A stretch of DNA of 64,000 bases from Nageia nagi (lineage: Eukaryota > Pinophyta), in NCBI GenBank assembly GCA_050084985.1, contig JBITNC010000002.1, positions 12,958,001 through 13,022,000 of the forward strand. Reading direction: 5' to 3'. The notes under the pieces are model-generated. The model made no database searches. It had not been told where the DNA came from and saw only the letters and a list, made by a program, of their open reading frames with translations. Of this stretch, positions 46,441 to 59,046 are shown one piece after another (within the stretch, counting starts at the first letter, position 1; each line of letters opens with the position of its first letter). Both the position numbers and the translations under genes were made by a program.

Positions 46441-47640
46441 ACAACAAGCTATAATCAATACCTAACCTTACAATGTAAATCTTGAAATTCTAAATAGGTT
46501 GGAGGATATGGAACTTTGGGTTGAAGATCATGGAAAGGCTAAATTGTTGTATAATTCTATTTGTAATGAACCATTCAAGTGTGCCAACAAAGAACATTCC
46601 TTACAAATTTTAGATTCCAAAAATAGATAAGTTTAGAGGGAAAGAAGATCCTAGAGAGCATCTCAAATAGTTTAAGTACTCAAGTTACATCATTAGTAAT
46701 GATGATGTACATATACTTAGGACCTTTCCCATGACACTAGTAGGTCAGGCTCTAGATTGGTACAATAATCTTCCACAACATAGCATCTATTCTTTTGGAT
46801 AGTTGGTCGACCAATTCCTTGATCATTTTGCCATTAACATACATAAAAGAGCATGCATTATAGACTTGAGAAAGCTTTCACAATTTGGGGATGAGTCTAT
46901 TTTAGATTACGTATGTAGGTGGAGAGCCATTATCATGGACATGCCTTACACCTTACTACAAGAAGAATTAGTCAAGTTGTTCTCTAGGAGATGTAATAAA
47001 CATATTTCTTCTATACTCAAGATTCAACAACATTATACTTTTGAATAAGCTTTTGCTAAAGCCAAGTTGATAGAAGAAACTAATATAGAAGATGGTGAGA
47101 TAAAATTCAAAAAGAAGGAGAATAATAATTCAAAATATCAAAATAATGGCAATAATTATGGTACTTCAAATCAAAAACCTTAATTCAATCAAATGTCTAG
47201 TGAAGCCCCTCAGACATAGCCAATGATTAAGTTAGCTCATACATGACCACATAGGGTCAATCCTCTAGTAAGAGAAAGGCCTAGATATAATCAACAATAT
47301 CCTTACAAGTATAGACAAGCTCAATAGCAAGAGCCATGTAAACCTTGGACACCTTTGGCTAAACCTATAGAAGATGTTTTGAAGAAACTTTTGAATGCAT
47401 AGTTAATCAACCTCCCTAAAGACAAACCTAAAGATCCTAGTTGGGAGAAACCTATTTGGTATAAAGATAATGAATATTGCATTTATCACAAATAGAAAGG
47501 GCATGATACGAATAAATGTAATCAAGTAAAGAACATCATTCGAAGGTTCATATATGATGGACAAGTGTTGATAGGAAATCTAGTAGCTCAACCCAATAGA
47601 AATCTATATGTATTTCAAAATCCTTTACCTAAACATAATA
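46440..47640 (+). pseudogene. Element H gag core and zinc knuckle
   Basis: The frame reads N-R-L-E-D-M-E-L-W and C-N-E-P-F-K-C (46490-46580), G-K-E-D-P-R-E-H-L-K, F-P-M-T-L-V-G-Q-A-L-D-W-Y-N-N-L-P (46725-46775), then an open part at 46803-47048 with H-F-A-I-N-I-H-K-R-A and L-S-Q-F-G-D-E-S-I. This is the retrotransposon gag fold. At 47468-47530 it has E-Y-C-I-Y-H-K-stop-K-G-H-D-T-N-K-C, a knuckle of C-x2-H-x3-G-H-x4-C form with one stop. The stop at 46800-46802 (F-G-stop-L-V) replaces an expected Gln. Confidence 0.9.
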
Positions 47641-48059
47641 TTAATATAAATCATGTCTCATCAAGGCCACTACAGTAGGTCAATCATGAATATACTCTAA
47701 GACAAAATAATGAGTTCCTAGGCTTCATTGACATGAATTCACATTCTCCTTTCATTTGTAGTATTGATATAACCTCATATTATGAATTTATAGGCATCAT
47801 GGAACCACCCCAATCATATTAGGTTAAAGAAGTTTATGATAGTAACATGATTGGTATAACTATTAGAATGCGTAAAGGTAATGATTGAGCACCTCCTCCT
47901 CCCTCTAGAGTGGTAAGAATTGGACCACCCTCACCCAAGGCTAAAGTGCATATTTAGACTCAGGCTCCCAAAGAACTAGTAATCATTCATACACATTTAG
48001 AATAGTAGCTTTGGACTACTCAGACAAAGCTCTCCCTATGAGATTTACTATAACAATCC

Positions 48060-48560
48060 CCCAAACATAGGGGTACTTTGAACAATATCTTGAAAGTAGT
48101 CAAGTTTGGTAGTAATAATATTAATTCCTTTGGAGCTTTCATAAGGGCTATTTGGAGTGCCACTAGACCCAACATCACCTTCTTTCAAGATGAAATTCAG
48201 CAATATCACTCTAATATATCTTTGTATATTATTGCTTATGTATATTCTCATCTAAAAAAGAGAGTGTTGATAAACACTGGATTCATAATCAATGTTATAT
48301 ATTCTATGGCACTTGAGAAACTTAAAGTTCCTATCAGATATTTGAATGCTCCTACTCTCACTATTAGGGCCTTCAATAATACTTTGGCTACAACTATGGG
48401 CATAGTAATTCTTCTAGTCAAGGTTAGAGTACGAGAAATAGCAACCAATTGTCATGTGGTTGAAGGTGAAATGTAGTATAATTTACTTTTGATTCGACCA
48501 TGGATAGAAGCTATGGATTCAATTTCATCTACTTTACACAAATGTTTGAAATACTTACTT
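48060..48560 (+). pseudogene. Element H protease
   Basis: The open frame 48078-48476 carries V-L-I-N-T-G-F-I-I-N-V-I, the retropepsin active site D-T-G with Asp changed to Asn (48270-48281). Then comes L-T-I-R-A-F-N-N-T and, after a stop, L-L-L-I-R-P-W-I-E-A, matching the usual L-L-G-R-P-W-I end block. The minus-strand frame 48248-48448 is only its shadow. Loss of the catalytic Asp means no activity. Confidence 0.88.
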
Positions 48561-49249
48561 AATACAAGGATCCATTACATTATACCTTATCCTAATCCCT
48601 TTAGTTACTACAACTCTTCATTTTCTCCTGATTCACCTTAGATGCCATCCAAGCATCTCTTGCCTATCACCCTTATTATGAATAACCATCTTAGTTCAAT
48701 GTCATCTTGTTCACCAAAATTATAATTTTCATAATTGTCTTTCATCCAATATACATCATCTTCCTAGCCATCTTTCTTGTCATCCTCAATTGTTGATCCC
48801 TTCATACATCATGCAGGTAAGTCACCTAATGATTTTGCATAGCCTTCATCTAGTCATCAAATCTAGTATACACTTGTCCCTAACAATATTCAACCATCAT
48901 ATCATATATTTCCTACACTCAATCAGTTTCATATATCTTCATCATGTTTGGTTTTTGATCCTTCTCAAGAATATGAATCATCTTCCTCTTAGGTTGGTCC
49001 TGATCCTCTTGTACAACATCCTATCAACTTAGTTGTGTCACTGTATTCCAATTTCATTAAGTGTGAATGTCTTGGTAAGGGGGAATATTGTATATATGAT
49101 ATTCATTTTCATATTCCTTCTATAAAATACTTGGGGAAACCTAAACCTAACCTATCCTTGGTTCTCCTATCCCATTAGGCTCATATCCAAACTAGTCATT
49201 CTTTGTTTATGTAGGTATTGATTCACCTTAGGACATTTCTATTGAGGAT

Positions 49250-49440
49250 TATCTTAAAGAGAAGTTTTGTGCTAAAATAGAATATCTCTCTTATCTTGAA
49301 TTGGTACATAAGCTCTTCTCTAGATGGAAGTGATAAGGGTATGGTCTAGGAAAATATGAACATGGACTAATTCATACTTTTTTTGTTCCATTTCAATCTA
49401 ACCAAGATAAAAATTATCTAGGGTTTCATGGCCCTAAACT
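49250..49440 (+). pseudogene. Element H G-patch-like segment
   Basis: Between protease and RT the frame reads L-F-S-R-W-K, two stops, then G-Y-G-L-G-K-Y-E-H-G (49337-49366) and further on L-G-F-H-G-P-K-L-R. Glycine-rich G-patch segments at this position are known in some Tat-type elements and may help bind RNA. Identification rests on the short motif and its position. Confidence 0.6.
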
Positions 49441-49999
49441 TAGATATCTAGAATAATAGTTTTCCAACCTTAACCTTATAGCAAACAAGGTGGAACATGA
49501 TGATGAACATGACATTTAATTATGTTTTGGTCCATCTAGTCCTATTGCTTCTGAGTGTTCCATCCCTGATAATTTCTTCTATGAATCTTCATGTGAGTTT
49601 ACCTTTGATGTTTCAATGGTTTTTATCGATGTTTTATTACCTTTTATCACTCTTTTAAATTATGAATTAGATAATTATATCAATCCTTTTTCCACAAATC
49701 TCTCTTCATATTTGTCAAATATATCTTCTAGCTTTCTTGATCCCTCTTTTCCTTCTTATTGCTTTGATGAAGCTGACTCATCTAACTCAACTTCTTATCA
49801 ATAGTCTAGATGAGGATGATTTGTCATATATCCTTGTTTTAAATCAATTAGAGGATGTGTCCCATATGCATATTGGAAAGTCAATCAAAGTCATTATCAA
49901 CAATGACCCTATGAACCTTAAGATAGTTTACTTGGGGGATATCTTGAATGAATCATAGAGATAAAAAACTACAAAGTTACTGAATAAGTATGTTGAGAT

Positions 50000-51170
50000 C
50001 TTTACTTATAATTATAATAAATTCCAAGCATGGATCCCAATGTTGTAGTCCACAACATTGTTACACTTCCAAATGCTAAACCTAACAAGCAAAAACCTAG
50101 AAGGGTTGATCTAACAAAGTCATTTCAAATTAAGGAGGAAATTCAAAAATTGTTAAATGCTAAGTTTATACATTCTATTAACTATCCTAAATGGGTTTCT
50201 AACATGGTCCCTATTGGAAAAATTGATGGTTTCCTTAGAGTTTCTACATACTTTAGGGATCTTAATGGATATTGTTTGAAAGAAGACTTTCCACTACCCA
50301 ACATAGACACACTAGTTGATAATATGGTAGGTTATGAGATGTTATCCCTCATGGATGGATTCTTAGGCTAAAATCATATTTGGGTTGCTCTAGATGATTA
50401 GCATAAGACATCTTTCACAATTTCTTGGAGAACTTACTGCTATAAATTCATGCCTTTAAGACTCAAAAATGCCTATGCCACCTATTAGAGAGTCATGACC
50501 TATGTTTTCCATGACATAATGCATGACATCATGGAGGACTATGTGGATGACTTATTAGATAAGTCTATATAAGAGATTAGCATTGGAATTTATTTGAAAA
50601 GGTATTTCAAAGGTTACTTAAGCATAATTTCATATTGAATCCTAGAAAATTTTTGTGTGACATCACATTAGGAAAATTGCTAGGGTTCATTATTTCAAAA
50701 TGAGGTATAAAAGTTGATCCCAATAAAGTTACAAATATCATTGGTATGCTTCCACCATATGACATCAAGACCTTTAGGAATCTTCAGGGTAAAATTCAAT
50801 CTATCAAATGATTTATAGCTTAGCTATTTGACAAGTGTTATCCATATAATACACTCCTTAATAAGGGGGTAAAATTTGATTGGAATGAAGATTGTCAATA
50901 GGCTTTTGGTGATACCAAACAATATTTACTCCATCCACCAGTTCTCATTCCACCCAAATATGATGTCCCCTTTCACTTATATCTTTTAGCCACTAATTTT
51001 GCTTTAGGATTCATGCTCATATATTATCTTAATCATACACTTGTCGATTATGAGCTTAAGTATGTCTACATTTAGAAGGTTTATCTTGCACTTGTCTTTG
51101 ATGTTAAGAATTTGAGGCATTACATGTTGAATCATACCATCTATATCATTTCAAAGGCTTATCCTTAAAT
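50000..51170 (+). pseudogene. Element H reverse transcriptase and first RNase H
   Basis: An open stretch at 50030-50371 has Q-K-P-R-R-V-D, K-E-E-I-Q-K-L-L-N-A-K-F-I, V-P-I-G-K-I-D-G and D-F-P-L-P-N-I-D-T-L-V-D-N. It continues with stops in D-D-stop-H-K-T-S-F-T (50399-50401) and A-T-Y-stop-R-V-M-T (50486-50488), both where Gln is expected. The catalytic box E-D-Y-V-D-D-L-L is intact at 50540-50551. The gypsy-type RNase H follows at about 50930-51160 (P-F-H-L-Y-L-L-A-T-N-F-A-L-G and Y-V-Y-I). The domain order is normal; the copy is inactivated by stops. Confidence 0.92.
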
Positions 51171-51369
51171 TACATGATGAGAAAAACATATTATAATGCA
51201 TGGATACTAACTAGATCATATTCTTGTCTGAGTTTGACCTCACCTTCATCAGTTAGATTTCCATTAAAGGTCATATCATATTCAATCAACTAGTAGAGGC
51301 TCCTATCTAGGAATATACTCCTCTTGAGATCATTCTTCCTAATGAGGATATTTTAAAGTAGATGATATT

Positions 51370-51770
51370 GAAGAAATAATCAACACTTAGGAAGACTATG
51401 AGATGACTATGTACTTTGATGGCTCAAAGTGTGAACAAGAAGGAGGGGTTGGAGTTATCTTCTTTACTCCTCAGGGTGTCCCCATCCCATATTCCTTCAA
51501 TTTATACTTTCATAAACAATAATTCAGAGTATGAGGCACTTATATTAGGTCTTAAAGAAGCTCTATAACTCAAATTTGAAAGGTTACTTATCTATGGTGA
51601 TTCTCAGTTGGTAGTTGATCAAATCTTGGGAACTTACCAATGTCATAATGAGCTTTTGAAGAATTACAGAGACTTGGAATTGAAGTTATTAAATCTATTA
51701 AGGATTCCCTTTTAATCCTCATAGGTGTATCTAGCATGTCAAAATTGTTACTTTGAAAGAGTCTTCATTG
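51370..51770 (+). pseudogene. Element H second (archaeal-type) RNase H
   Basis: Near 51400-51480 the frame reads M-T-M-Y-F-D-G-S-K-C, then G-G-V-G-V-I-F and P-Q-G-V-P-I-P-Y-S-F. This is the archaeal-type RNase H start that Tat-branch elements carry after their own RNase H. The first catalytic Asp (F-D-G) is kept. Frameshifts after about 51500 break the rest (relic L-I-Y-G-D-S-Q-L near 51590 in another frame). Confidence 0.8.
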
Positions 51771-52009
51771 AATTCACCTTTACTCCATGATTCAACTTTA
51801 GTTTCAATCAATGAGATCACTTTAGAGCATTGTAATTATGGTATAAGTAGTTGCACAAATATCTTAAGTGGAATATCACACCTTTGAATTTATCAATCAA
51901 TGAAAGGAGTACATTCAATAAAAAAGCATCCTGGTATGCCATACTAGGAGATGTTATCTATAAGTGATCATATGATTGTATCCTTCTCCAATGTTTAGAG
52001 CTTTGTGAT

Positions 52010-53080
52010 CAATAGATTGTTATTCAAACCTATTGTGATGGTATCTATGGTGGATATTTTAATGGAATAACCATTCCCAAATGCATTATTAATATGGGTT
52101 ACTATTGGTCAATTATGGAAAAAGATTATCAAGATTATGTTAGAAAATGTATTAAGTGTTAGTAGCATTCTCATTCACATCATCTTCCTACTCATGCACT
52201 CAATCCCATTCAATATCAATGGCCATTTTCTTAGTGAGTTTTTGACCTCATAGGTCAATTTGTGCCTCCATATTCATTTGGACATAAGTTCATAATCACT
52301 ATGATAGAATACTTTACTAAGTGGGTTGCATCAGAGCCACTTGTATCTATAATTGGTCACAAGATTATTGATTTTATTCATACTCACATCATTTCTCACT
52401 TTGGAATCCTACACAAAGTCATATCAGATAATGGGACTCCCTTTAAAACTTAGCATGTTAAAGCATTATGTAATGGTTACAATATCCAACATTATTTCTC
52501 TATGCCATTCTACCCTTAAGGTAATGTTCAAGTTGAAGCATCTAACAAAACCATTATCACAATTATGAAGAATATGGTCAATAAAAACCATAAGAATTGG
52601 CATGAATATTTTTTTTTATGCTTTATGGGCTTATCACACCAACATCAAAACACCCACAGGATCCACTCCTTACTCCTTGGTCTATGGAGCTAAAGATGTC
52701 ATGCCCCTTGAGCTAGAAATCCTATCTCTTAGAGTTTAGTTGCAAGGTCTCATTCTAGATGAAGAAGCTTGACAAACTTGTCTAGACCAATGAACCCTCC
52801 TTGATGAATGACAAGTCAAGACCATTCAACATCATAAGGTTTAGTAAGAGTGGTTGAAGTAGATATATAACAAAAAGGATTGACCTAGAGAATTCAAAGT
52901 TGGCAACCTAGTACTTAAGGAAAATTAGTAGCAATCATATCTTGAAAGGCCTTTATGAGACAAGTTTGTGTCAAATTGGTTGGGACCTTACATAGTCAAG
53001 AATAAATTCATCATAGACACTTATCATTTGGCATACCTAGAGGGTTATGGAGACATCTTTGTCCATTCTACATTTAGCTT
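52010..53080 (+). pseudogene. Element H integrase
   Basis: The zinc-binding relic (Y-Y-W-S-I-M and R-K-C-I-K-C, about 52095-52165) is followed by the core. It shows F-D-L-I-G, I-I-T-M-I-E-Y-F-T-K-W-V, V-I-S-D-N-G-T-P-F with the second catalytic Asp (52420-52445), and P-stop-G-N-V-Q-V-E-A-S-N-K-T with the Glu (stop at 52517-52519 in place of Gln). After 52610 frameshifts accumulate through a Y-G-A-K-D-V-M-P-L-E-L-E relic (52685-52720). The open frame 52262-52453 belongs to it; the +1 frame at 52353-52568 is a shadow. Confidence 0.9.
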
Positions 53081-53099
53081 GCTTTTCCTTGTTCATCTT

Positions 53100-54200
53100 T
53101 GTTTATTTTAATGTATGTTAGCATTTGGTTTTTTAGCTTAGGTTGTTTATGCTTGCATCATATCTTATTATCTTGGCTTTATTTTTCATAGCATATCATC
53201 TTGATCTAGTTACTAATTTATCTACCCTAAGTGTCTAGGGATTGCTTACATGCAATTATATCCTTGAGCTTAAGTGTGTGTATCATATCTTTTATCTCAT
53301 CAACTTATTATCTTTTTTATCATATCATTAGGAGTCAATACTTAGTTGGTTCTCCACCTTTTTAGTGTCATCCTAACTTTTTAGGTGCATAGAGGCCACC
53401 AGTCACTCATGTCCCCATCATGTGTCATTCCTTGTATCATTGTATCATTTGTATCCTTTGTCATCATCTTGCACATATCACTTTTGTTTCTCTACTCTTA
53501 GTCCTCATCAGAGTTAGGGTTGTTAGACATTATCTTCAATCTATTATGAGGCAAGAACAATCCTAGACATGCATGGAAGTTAACTCCAAACCAAACTAAA
53601 CCAAATCAAAATAATTCATTCAAGTTGAGTCATTGGATTTTGTATGTATCATGTGTTATTCTCTTTGTTTTTCATGTTTCAAATGTCAGTTTGCTTTATC
53701 TTCTATCTATGCAATGATCTTATCCTTGACATTTTCACTTATCCATTTATGCCACTTATCACCATACATGATTTGTGAAATATTGATGAGGATTAAACCA
53801 CTTGGATCTTATGATCATAGACTATAGAATATCATGGTTTTTGAAGGAAATACCTATATTCTTTCATAATTGCACTCTAGGTTGGGGTAACATACTATCA
53901 TTCTTTTATTCTTTCATTCTTTTTAGAAAATTCTTTCTATTCCAACTCTCTTCCTTTTAAAATTAAATTTAAATCTTGTAGTAGCCCTAATATTGAAGAA
54001 TTTTAGGTATTGTTATGATCCAGCTATTGTATATATGGGTCCTTATCTTTGATATTTTTTTCTTGTAAATTTCTAGTTAAAGTCAACTGAGTGTTGTAAT
54101 AATTCTTGGGGATTAACCTTAAGTCATATTAATAGTAAAATGGGGTAGAAATTATATCTATATGTTACAGTGAAAATAGAGCTGGAATGTAGAATAACAT
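53100..54200. other. Unassigned interval after element H
   Basis: The interval probably holds the 3' untranslated part and LTR of H or the distal end of the LTR of I. GTTGGGGTAACATAC near 53880 is a weak purine-tract candidate. No gene was recognised; frame 53633-53827 has no family match. Confidence 0.4.
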
Positions 54201-55001
54201 AAAATACAATTATTCTTAGATTTTCACTGAACTTCAAATTATGTAAAATAGGTAAAAATGTTGTAATTGTAAATTGATATTGATTTTCAGCTCAAAATAC
54301 AATTTTCCCTTAGAAGGGACTTTTACAAATGCCATTTTTCAAAATGAGAGTATTAAATCTTCATTGTTTTTTATTTGCTTGCTTCTATCCTTGATATGGA
54401 CAACCTATAAATCCTACACACATATAAAAGATAATAACGTCAAAGCATCTATGTATGACATGTATTAAATTGAAACTAGCATAAAACAATAAAAGGGTAT
54501 GAGCTCACAAGATTTTGGCAATGTTACCCTACTCCAAAATTGGGCCCCTATTGCTTTGTGTTGGCTTGCATTTATAGATTTTGAGTGAGATTTTCCAAGG
54601 TTGGTAAGGGGGAGTGAAAAGCCACTGTAGGTCATAACTGACCCCCTCTATCCACATCATCTTGGAAGAATGAGATGTTACAACTTTCTTTTATTATTTT
54701 TGGTTTCTATTCGGCTATTATAGAGTCATCGATGATTACTAGGCGGACACCGACGATCATCCTAAAATGTCGATGATTGTTTTGGGTCGTTGGCGATTGG
54801 TTTTCAATTTTTATAACAATATTAAAATGATCGCCAAATAGCCAATTTTTACTGAAAAAAGGGTCATGTGACCACTCGTTTTACATGTACTTGATGAGAG
54901 CTATCCAATAATATAGTTTTTAAACCTATTTTATATTATCACAAAGAGTTATGATTATTCCAATTTTTATTAGTTAAAAAGGGACATTTTAGGTGTCTAC
55001 A
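54200..55001 (-). repeat. 3' LTR of element I (outer end approximate)
   Basis: It starts TGTAGACACCTAAAATG directly after the purine tract. A TATA box ATCTATAAATGC lies at 54568-54579 on the minus strand. A central block (54870-54960) resembles the arms of the foldbacks near 33.4-34.0 kb. The partner LTR is outside the window or destroyed, so the length is not known. Confidence 0.7.
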
Positions 55002-55660
55002 TTTTGCCCCTTTTTGAATTATCAACCAAAAATGCGGTTGATGATTTTAAAAATATAGAATGAGAAGCTTTGTTGCTTGATTGTTTATTGTTGCTTTTTT
55101 ATGATATAAGTTTTGACTCAATTTCTTAGATGAATTAAAATTTTGATTTATCAACTTATGATAAAATGTGTTTTCTTTTAACATTTGATGTAGTTTTGAA
55201 AACAAATTTGAATATACTTCAGAAGTGACTATTTTTGGTATGATGATGTGTTAATCTTGTGTGATAGTTGCATGACATTTCTATTATGTCATTTTGCATG
55301 TCTAAGCGCACATGTATCGTATAAGTTTTCTTTAGTATATGAGTTTTGAAGGTGTTGTCCTTTGTCCCGATAACGGGGTTTCAAGATGATCTCCTGTAAC
55401 AATGATACATCACATTTTATCTTCTTTGATATTTGTAAATGTTAATGATATTTTTTAAAAAAAATATATCATCAAAATCTTTTTTCGTATAAAGCTTAAG
55501 ATCTTTTAGTAGGATATAATTATAGCTTCTCTGAATCAAAACTTATTATATATATATATATATATATTATATATATTATCATCTGGTTTTGTCATGAGGA
55601 TAGTTCTTGCCATGGCTGAATATGATCTTTTAACTTTTGCAATTGATACATTTTGAAAAT

Positions 55661-55950
55661 GATATTGTAATACATCAAAACTACACTTATGTCAATCTCC
55701 ATACTGTGTGCTGTTTATGGTAGTTGCATGACAAGACTCTAGTTTGTCTCTACATATTGAAGCGAGTATGTGATGGTAAGCTTATTTGATGTATACAATT
55801 TTGAGATAGTGATGTTGTATATCAAAACTTCACTTGTTTTTATCTCCATACTATGTGTTGTTTATGGTAGTTACATGACAAGACTCTAGTTTGCCTCCGC
55901 ATGCCGAAGTGAGTATGTGATAGGAAGCTTGTTTTGTATATACAAGTCAT
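55661..55950 (+). repeat. Tandem duplication with a period of about 148 bp
   Basis: Two copies share CTCCATACTRTGTGYTGTTT, ATGACAAGACTCTAGTTTG and GAAGYGAGTATGTGAT. They start near 55661 and 55809. Confidence 0.85.
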
Positions 55951-57417
55951 CTTTCATTTTTCTCTGCTTTTGACCCAGCAGAATGGGTTTCATGATGATC
56001 TTTTGCATAAGTCTTTTAGAATCATATTGAGCATAAATATCTTATTTTAGGTTATAGGAAATCTTAATTACCTTAACCGTTAGTAGACATATAACTTTCA
56101 GTTTTCTAATTAACAATGTTTTGGGTACATTTTAAGAGAGATGTAGCCATGATATTTCTATGTGATCGTGGGCTTACTTTGATTGTGGTGCTTTTCTTAG
56201 CATTATGGCCCTTTTTGAACTAACTAATGATGTCAATGATGATGATGATAGACTGTTCAAAAAACTAATACATATGAGCTAGTGAGCAAGTAAGATGAAT
56301 GTACGAGTGATTCTAACCTTATTGTTTCAATCATTTATAGGTGAATATAAGGTTTTATTTTAGGTCATGGGAAATTGTATTTACCCTAATTATCCAAGTA
56401 TGATTTCTTGAGCTTTGTAATTGAAGTATTTTGAACACACATTGGTTGTACACCAAATAGGTACTAAAGGCTTGTTTCCATATATCATTACATGGGTGTC
56501 TTATGTTTACCCTGAGGAAATGTATGGATCTGAGTCAGGTATATGACATGAAGTCCCCTTTGTGTGCATTGATTTAAATTTTGATTATTATTTTTTACTC
56601 TAGAAAGGTAGGTTTTGCAAAAATCATTAGAATCATGTTTTTTGATGACTAGGATTTCCTGAATACATATAACAATAAGTGATGACTAAACATGCATAAC
56701 ATGACATATGATTTGAACTAGGGAGTTCATGATTCATTGTAAGATCATAAAAAATAAATGGTGTTTGTCCTATCAAGGATTCATGATGAAATTATTTATG
56801 ATTGAGTTTGCATGTTTATTTGGTTATCTTTTTTTTTTTTTTTAATGGCATGATGTGGTGAGCAAACATAGTCATGTATCTTAAGAAGATACAAACAAAC
56901 TAATATGTTATCATTGTAGACTTATACAAATACCACTAGACTCATAAGTAGGTGATAATATACTTAAGGTTAGTAAGTGGTTAAGTCAAGACTCATACAC
57001 TTGAGTTTATCAACTTATTTATGAATATTTTAAATCTTGATTTTGTTGGTTGATGGTAGAGGCAAATGATTTGCTTTGGGTCATGGACAATCATAGTTGC
57101 CCCATCAAATATTTCCGGATGGAATTGTTTATAATTTGATATCATCAAAGATTCATGATGAGGAATATGATGATAACAATTATCCCATCAAATATGTATG
57201 GGATTATTATTGTATTTTTATTTTTAAATGTTGATTTTGATATTCTTAAATATCTTCAAATTTAAGGATAATGATTTGAAAAATTGCAGTATTAGATTGT
57301 ATCATTTACCGTATTTGGCTACTAATACTTTTTATTTTATGATAACATGTACAAAGGATATGGAACAAGATGTAACACACATTCCATTTATGGGTAGATG
57401 ATAATGAATGGAAAGGG

Positions 57418-57780
57418 AAGAAGAACATCAATTTCTAATTCCAAGGGAAGAGCAATTTCTTACTCTCGATCCCAAGGAATGATGGAAGCTTTTTAACGAT
57501 ATTATAGGGGGTTGAAATGGATGGGATATGATAGGAAAAGAACATTGACTTCCAATTCAATGGGGAGAACAATTTCTTATTCTCGATCTCAAAGAATAAT
57601 GGAAGCTATAAAATTTAACAATGTTCTAGGGTTGACTTTTATCAATCTACTAAGGGCAATTTCTTGCTTAAACTTGTAGATAAGAATAGAAGCAAAAGGT
57701 TTTAACAACAACAATGTTGACTCCCATATTAATGGGGAGAGCAATTACTCACTCTTTTTCTCAAATAATATGGATGCACC
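57418..57780 (+). repeat. Three spaced repeats of about 70 bp
   Basis: Copies at about 57418-57490, 57536-57607 and 57710-57780 share AATGGGGAGARCAATTWCT- and CTCGATCYCAARGAAT-type blocks. The spacing between copies is unequal. Confidence 0.75.
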
Positions 57781-58322
57781 TCCAATTTAATAATCGATAA
57801 AGATGGATTAGAAAATATATGGATGTTGGATAATAAAATATGAAAGTTGGTATAGTATAACGTGTATGGAGGATGGTGGATGTTAATATGAAAATAGTAT
57901 AACAAATGAATGGACATAAGATGCATTGAGTACTTAGAGAGATATACTAATCAACTCATCAAGGCATTGATAAATATAAGTGTAATATTAATTACTATGT
58001 AATAATAAATAGTATGGGATGGAGGCATGGGAGGATGAAGAAATGTAATGATCATAATATTCAAGTTGACCATATTAACTAATCACCATTAGATTTTTCC
58101 TTATTTATATGATATAAAACAAAGTCATGATGTTCTCAAAATTATCATAGACTCATGTGTGTGCAATGATGTTTATTTCCATCTCTAGACAATCTCAAAC
58201 TAACTGTCACAAGAGCATAAAATATATAAGCTAGTTCATCCATATGAAATGTACAGAGGTCCATAGGAAAGAAGGTCACTAACCAATATGGACATGTCAC
58301 CACTCGTAAGGTATGCCCCATT

Positions 58323-58425
58323 GCCAGACAGGCATCCATAGCCCCGATGAGGATTAACCCCTCGATCCCACTACAACCTTGCTCTACTGCTAGTCAGGCA
58401 TCCATAGCCCGGTAGAGGATATTGT
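58323..58425 (+). repeat. GC-rich 66-bp tandem pair
   Basis: GCCAGACAGGCATCCATAGC at 58323 and GCTAGTCAGGCATCCATAGC at 58389 are followed by similar CCGATGAGG/CCGGTAGAGG. They are locally much richer in GC than the surroundings. Confidence 0.85.
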
Positions 58426-58429
58426 GATC

Positions 58430-58493
58430 ACCCAAGAATCATTGATATGATGTAGTAATTTTATTTTTTTTAACTATCAAATGATTCTTGGGT
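58430..58493. repeat. Hairpin-forming inverted repeat
   Basis: ACCCAAGAATCATTGATA (58430-58447) and TATCAAATGATTCTTGGGT (58475-58493) are near-perfect reverse complements around a T-rich loop. Confidence 0.85.
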
Positions 58494-59046
58494 TCAATAT
58501 GAAGTGAATAATAGGATGAACATGTAATACTTTCGCTTGAAATCATGCTTTTGTAACACCTCATTCTTGACTATTTTAAGATTATTTAAATGTGAAGATG
58601 TGTATGAGTCCGTAATAACCTTAAGTGTATCATAGTCATGTTTGTTTATCATCCAAAATTTCAAAAATTTCATGATGAAGGTTGGTAAAGTCAATAAGAA
58701 TATTAATTTCATAAGCTATTTCTTTTACAATGAGTATTAAACATATTTGTATAATGGTATGGAAGTGATCATGGATAATGTATAGTATATATGCCTTGAT
58801 TAATTGTTAGAATATAATCTAATACTCAAATATTCCAACATAATGGGGGATGAATATGAGGTGGAAAAAAGGGGAAGACATGGAAATGCAATAAACATAC
58901 TATAACCTATTTCAAAATCAGATATGATCATTTTAGTTTTTAATCATATTTTGATGTTTGTGTGATTTCTAAATCATGTTTTAATGATTTTTTTTTTATG
59001 ATAAAGGGAAACTACCCCAATGTGATCTATGTAGAACATGAGGAGA

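Larger units (their letters stand above)
45030..53100 (+). mobile_element. Element H: Tat-like Ty3/gypsy retrotransposon, degenerate gag-pol
   Basis: Plus-strand domains appear in the order gag, knuckle, protease, G-patch-like, reverse transcriptase, RNase H, a second RNase H, integrase. The double RNase H places it in the Tat branch of plant Ty3/gypsy elements. Stops are common, and many sit where a CAG or CAA Gln codon is expected. LTRs were not delimited, so the stated ends mark the coding region only. Confidence 0.88.
55016..58950. other. Repeat-rich non-coding 3' region of element I
   Basis: No RT, RNase H or integrase motif was found on either strand. The interval holds the tandem repeats and hairpin listed separately, an AT microsatellite (about 55544-55579), a poly-T run (56828-56843) and otherwise unremarkable AT-rich DNA. 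Confidence 0.6.

Noticed and set aside
55544-55579. AT run as a replication origin or matrix attachment site
   Set aside because: A simple microsatellite explains it; nothing else supports a function.
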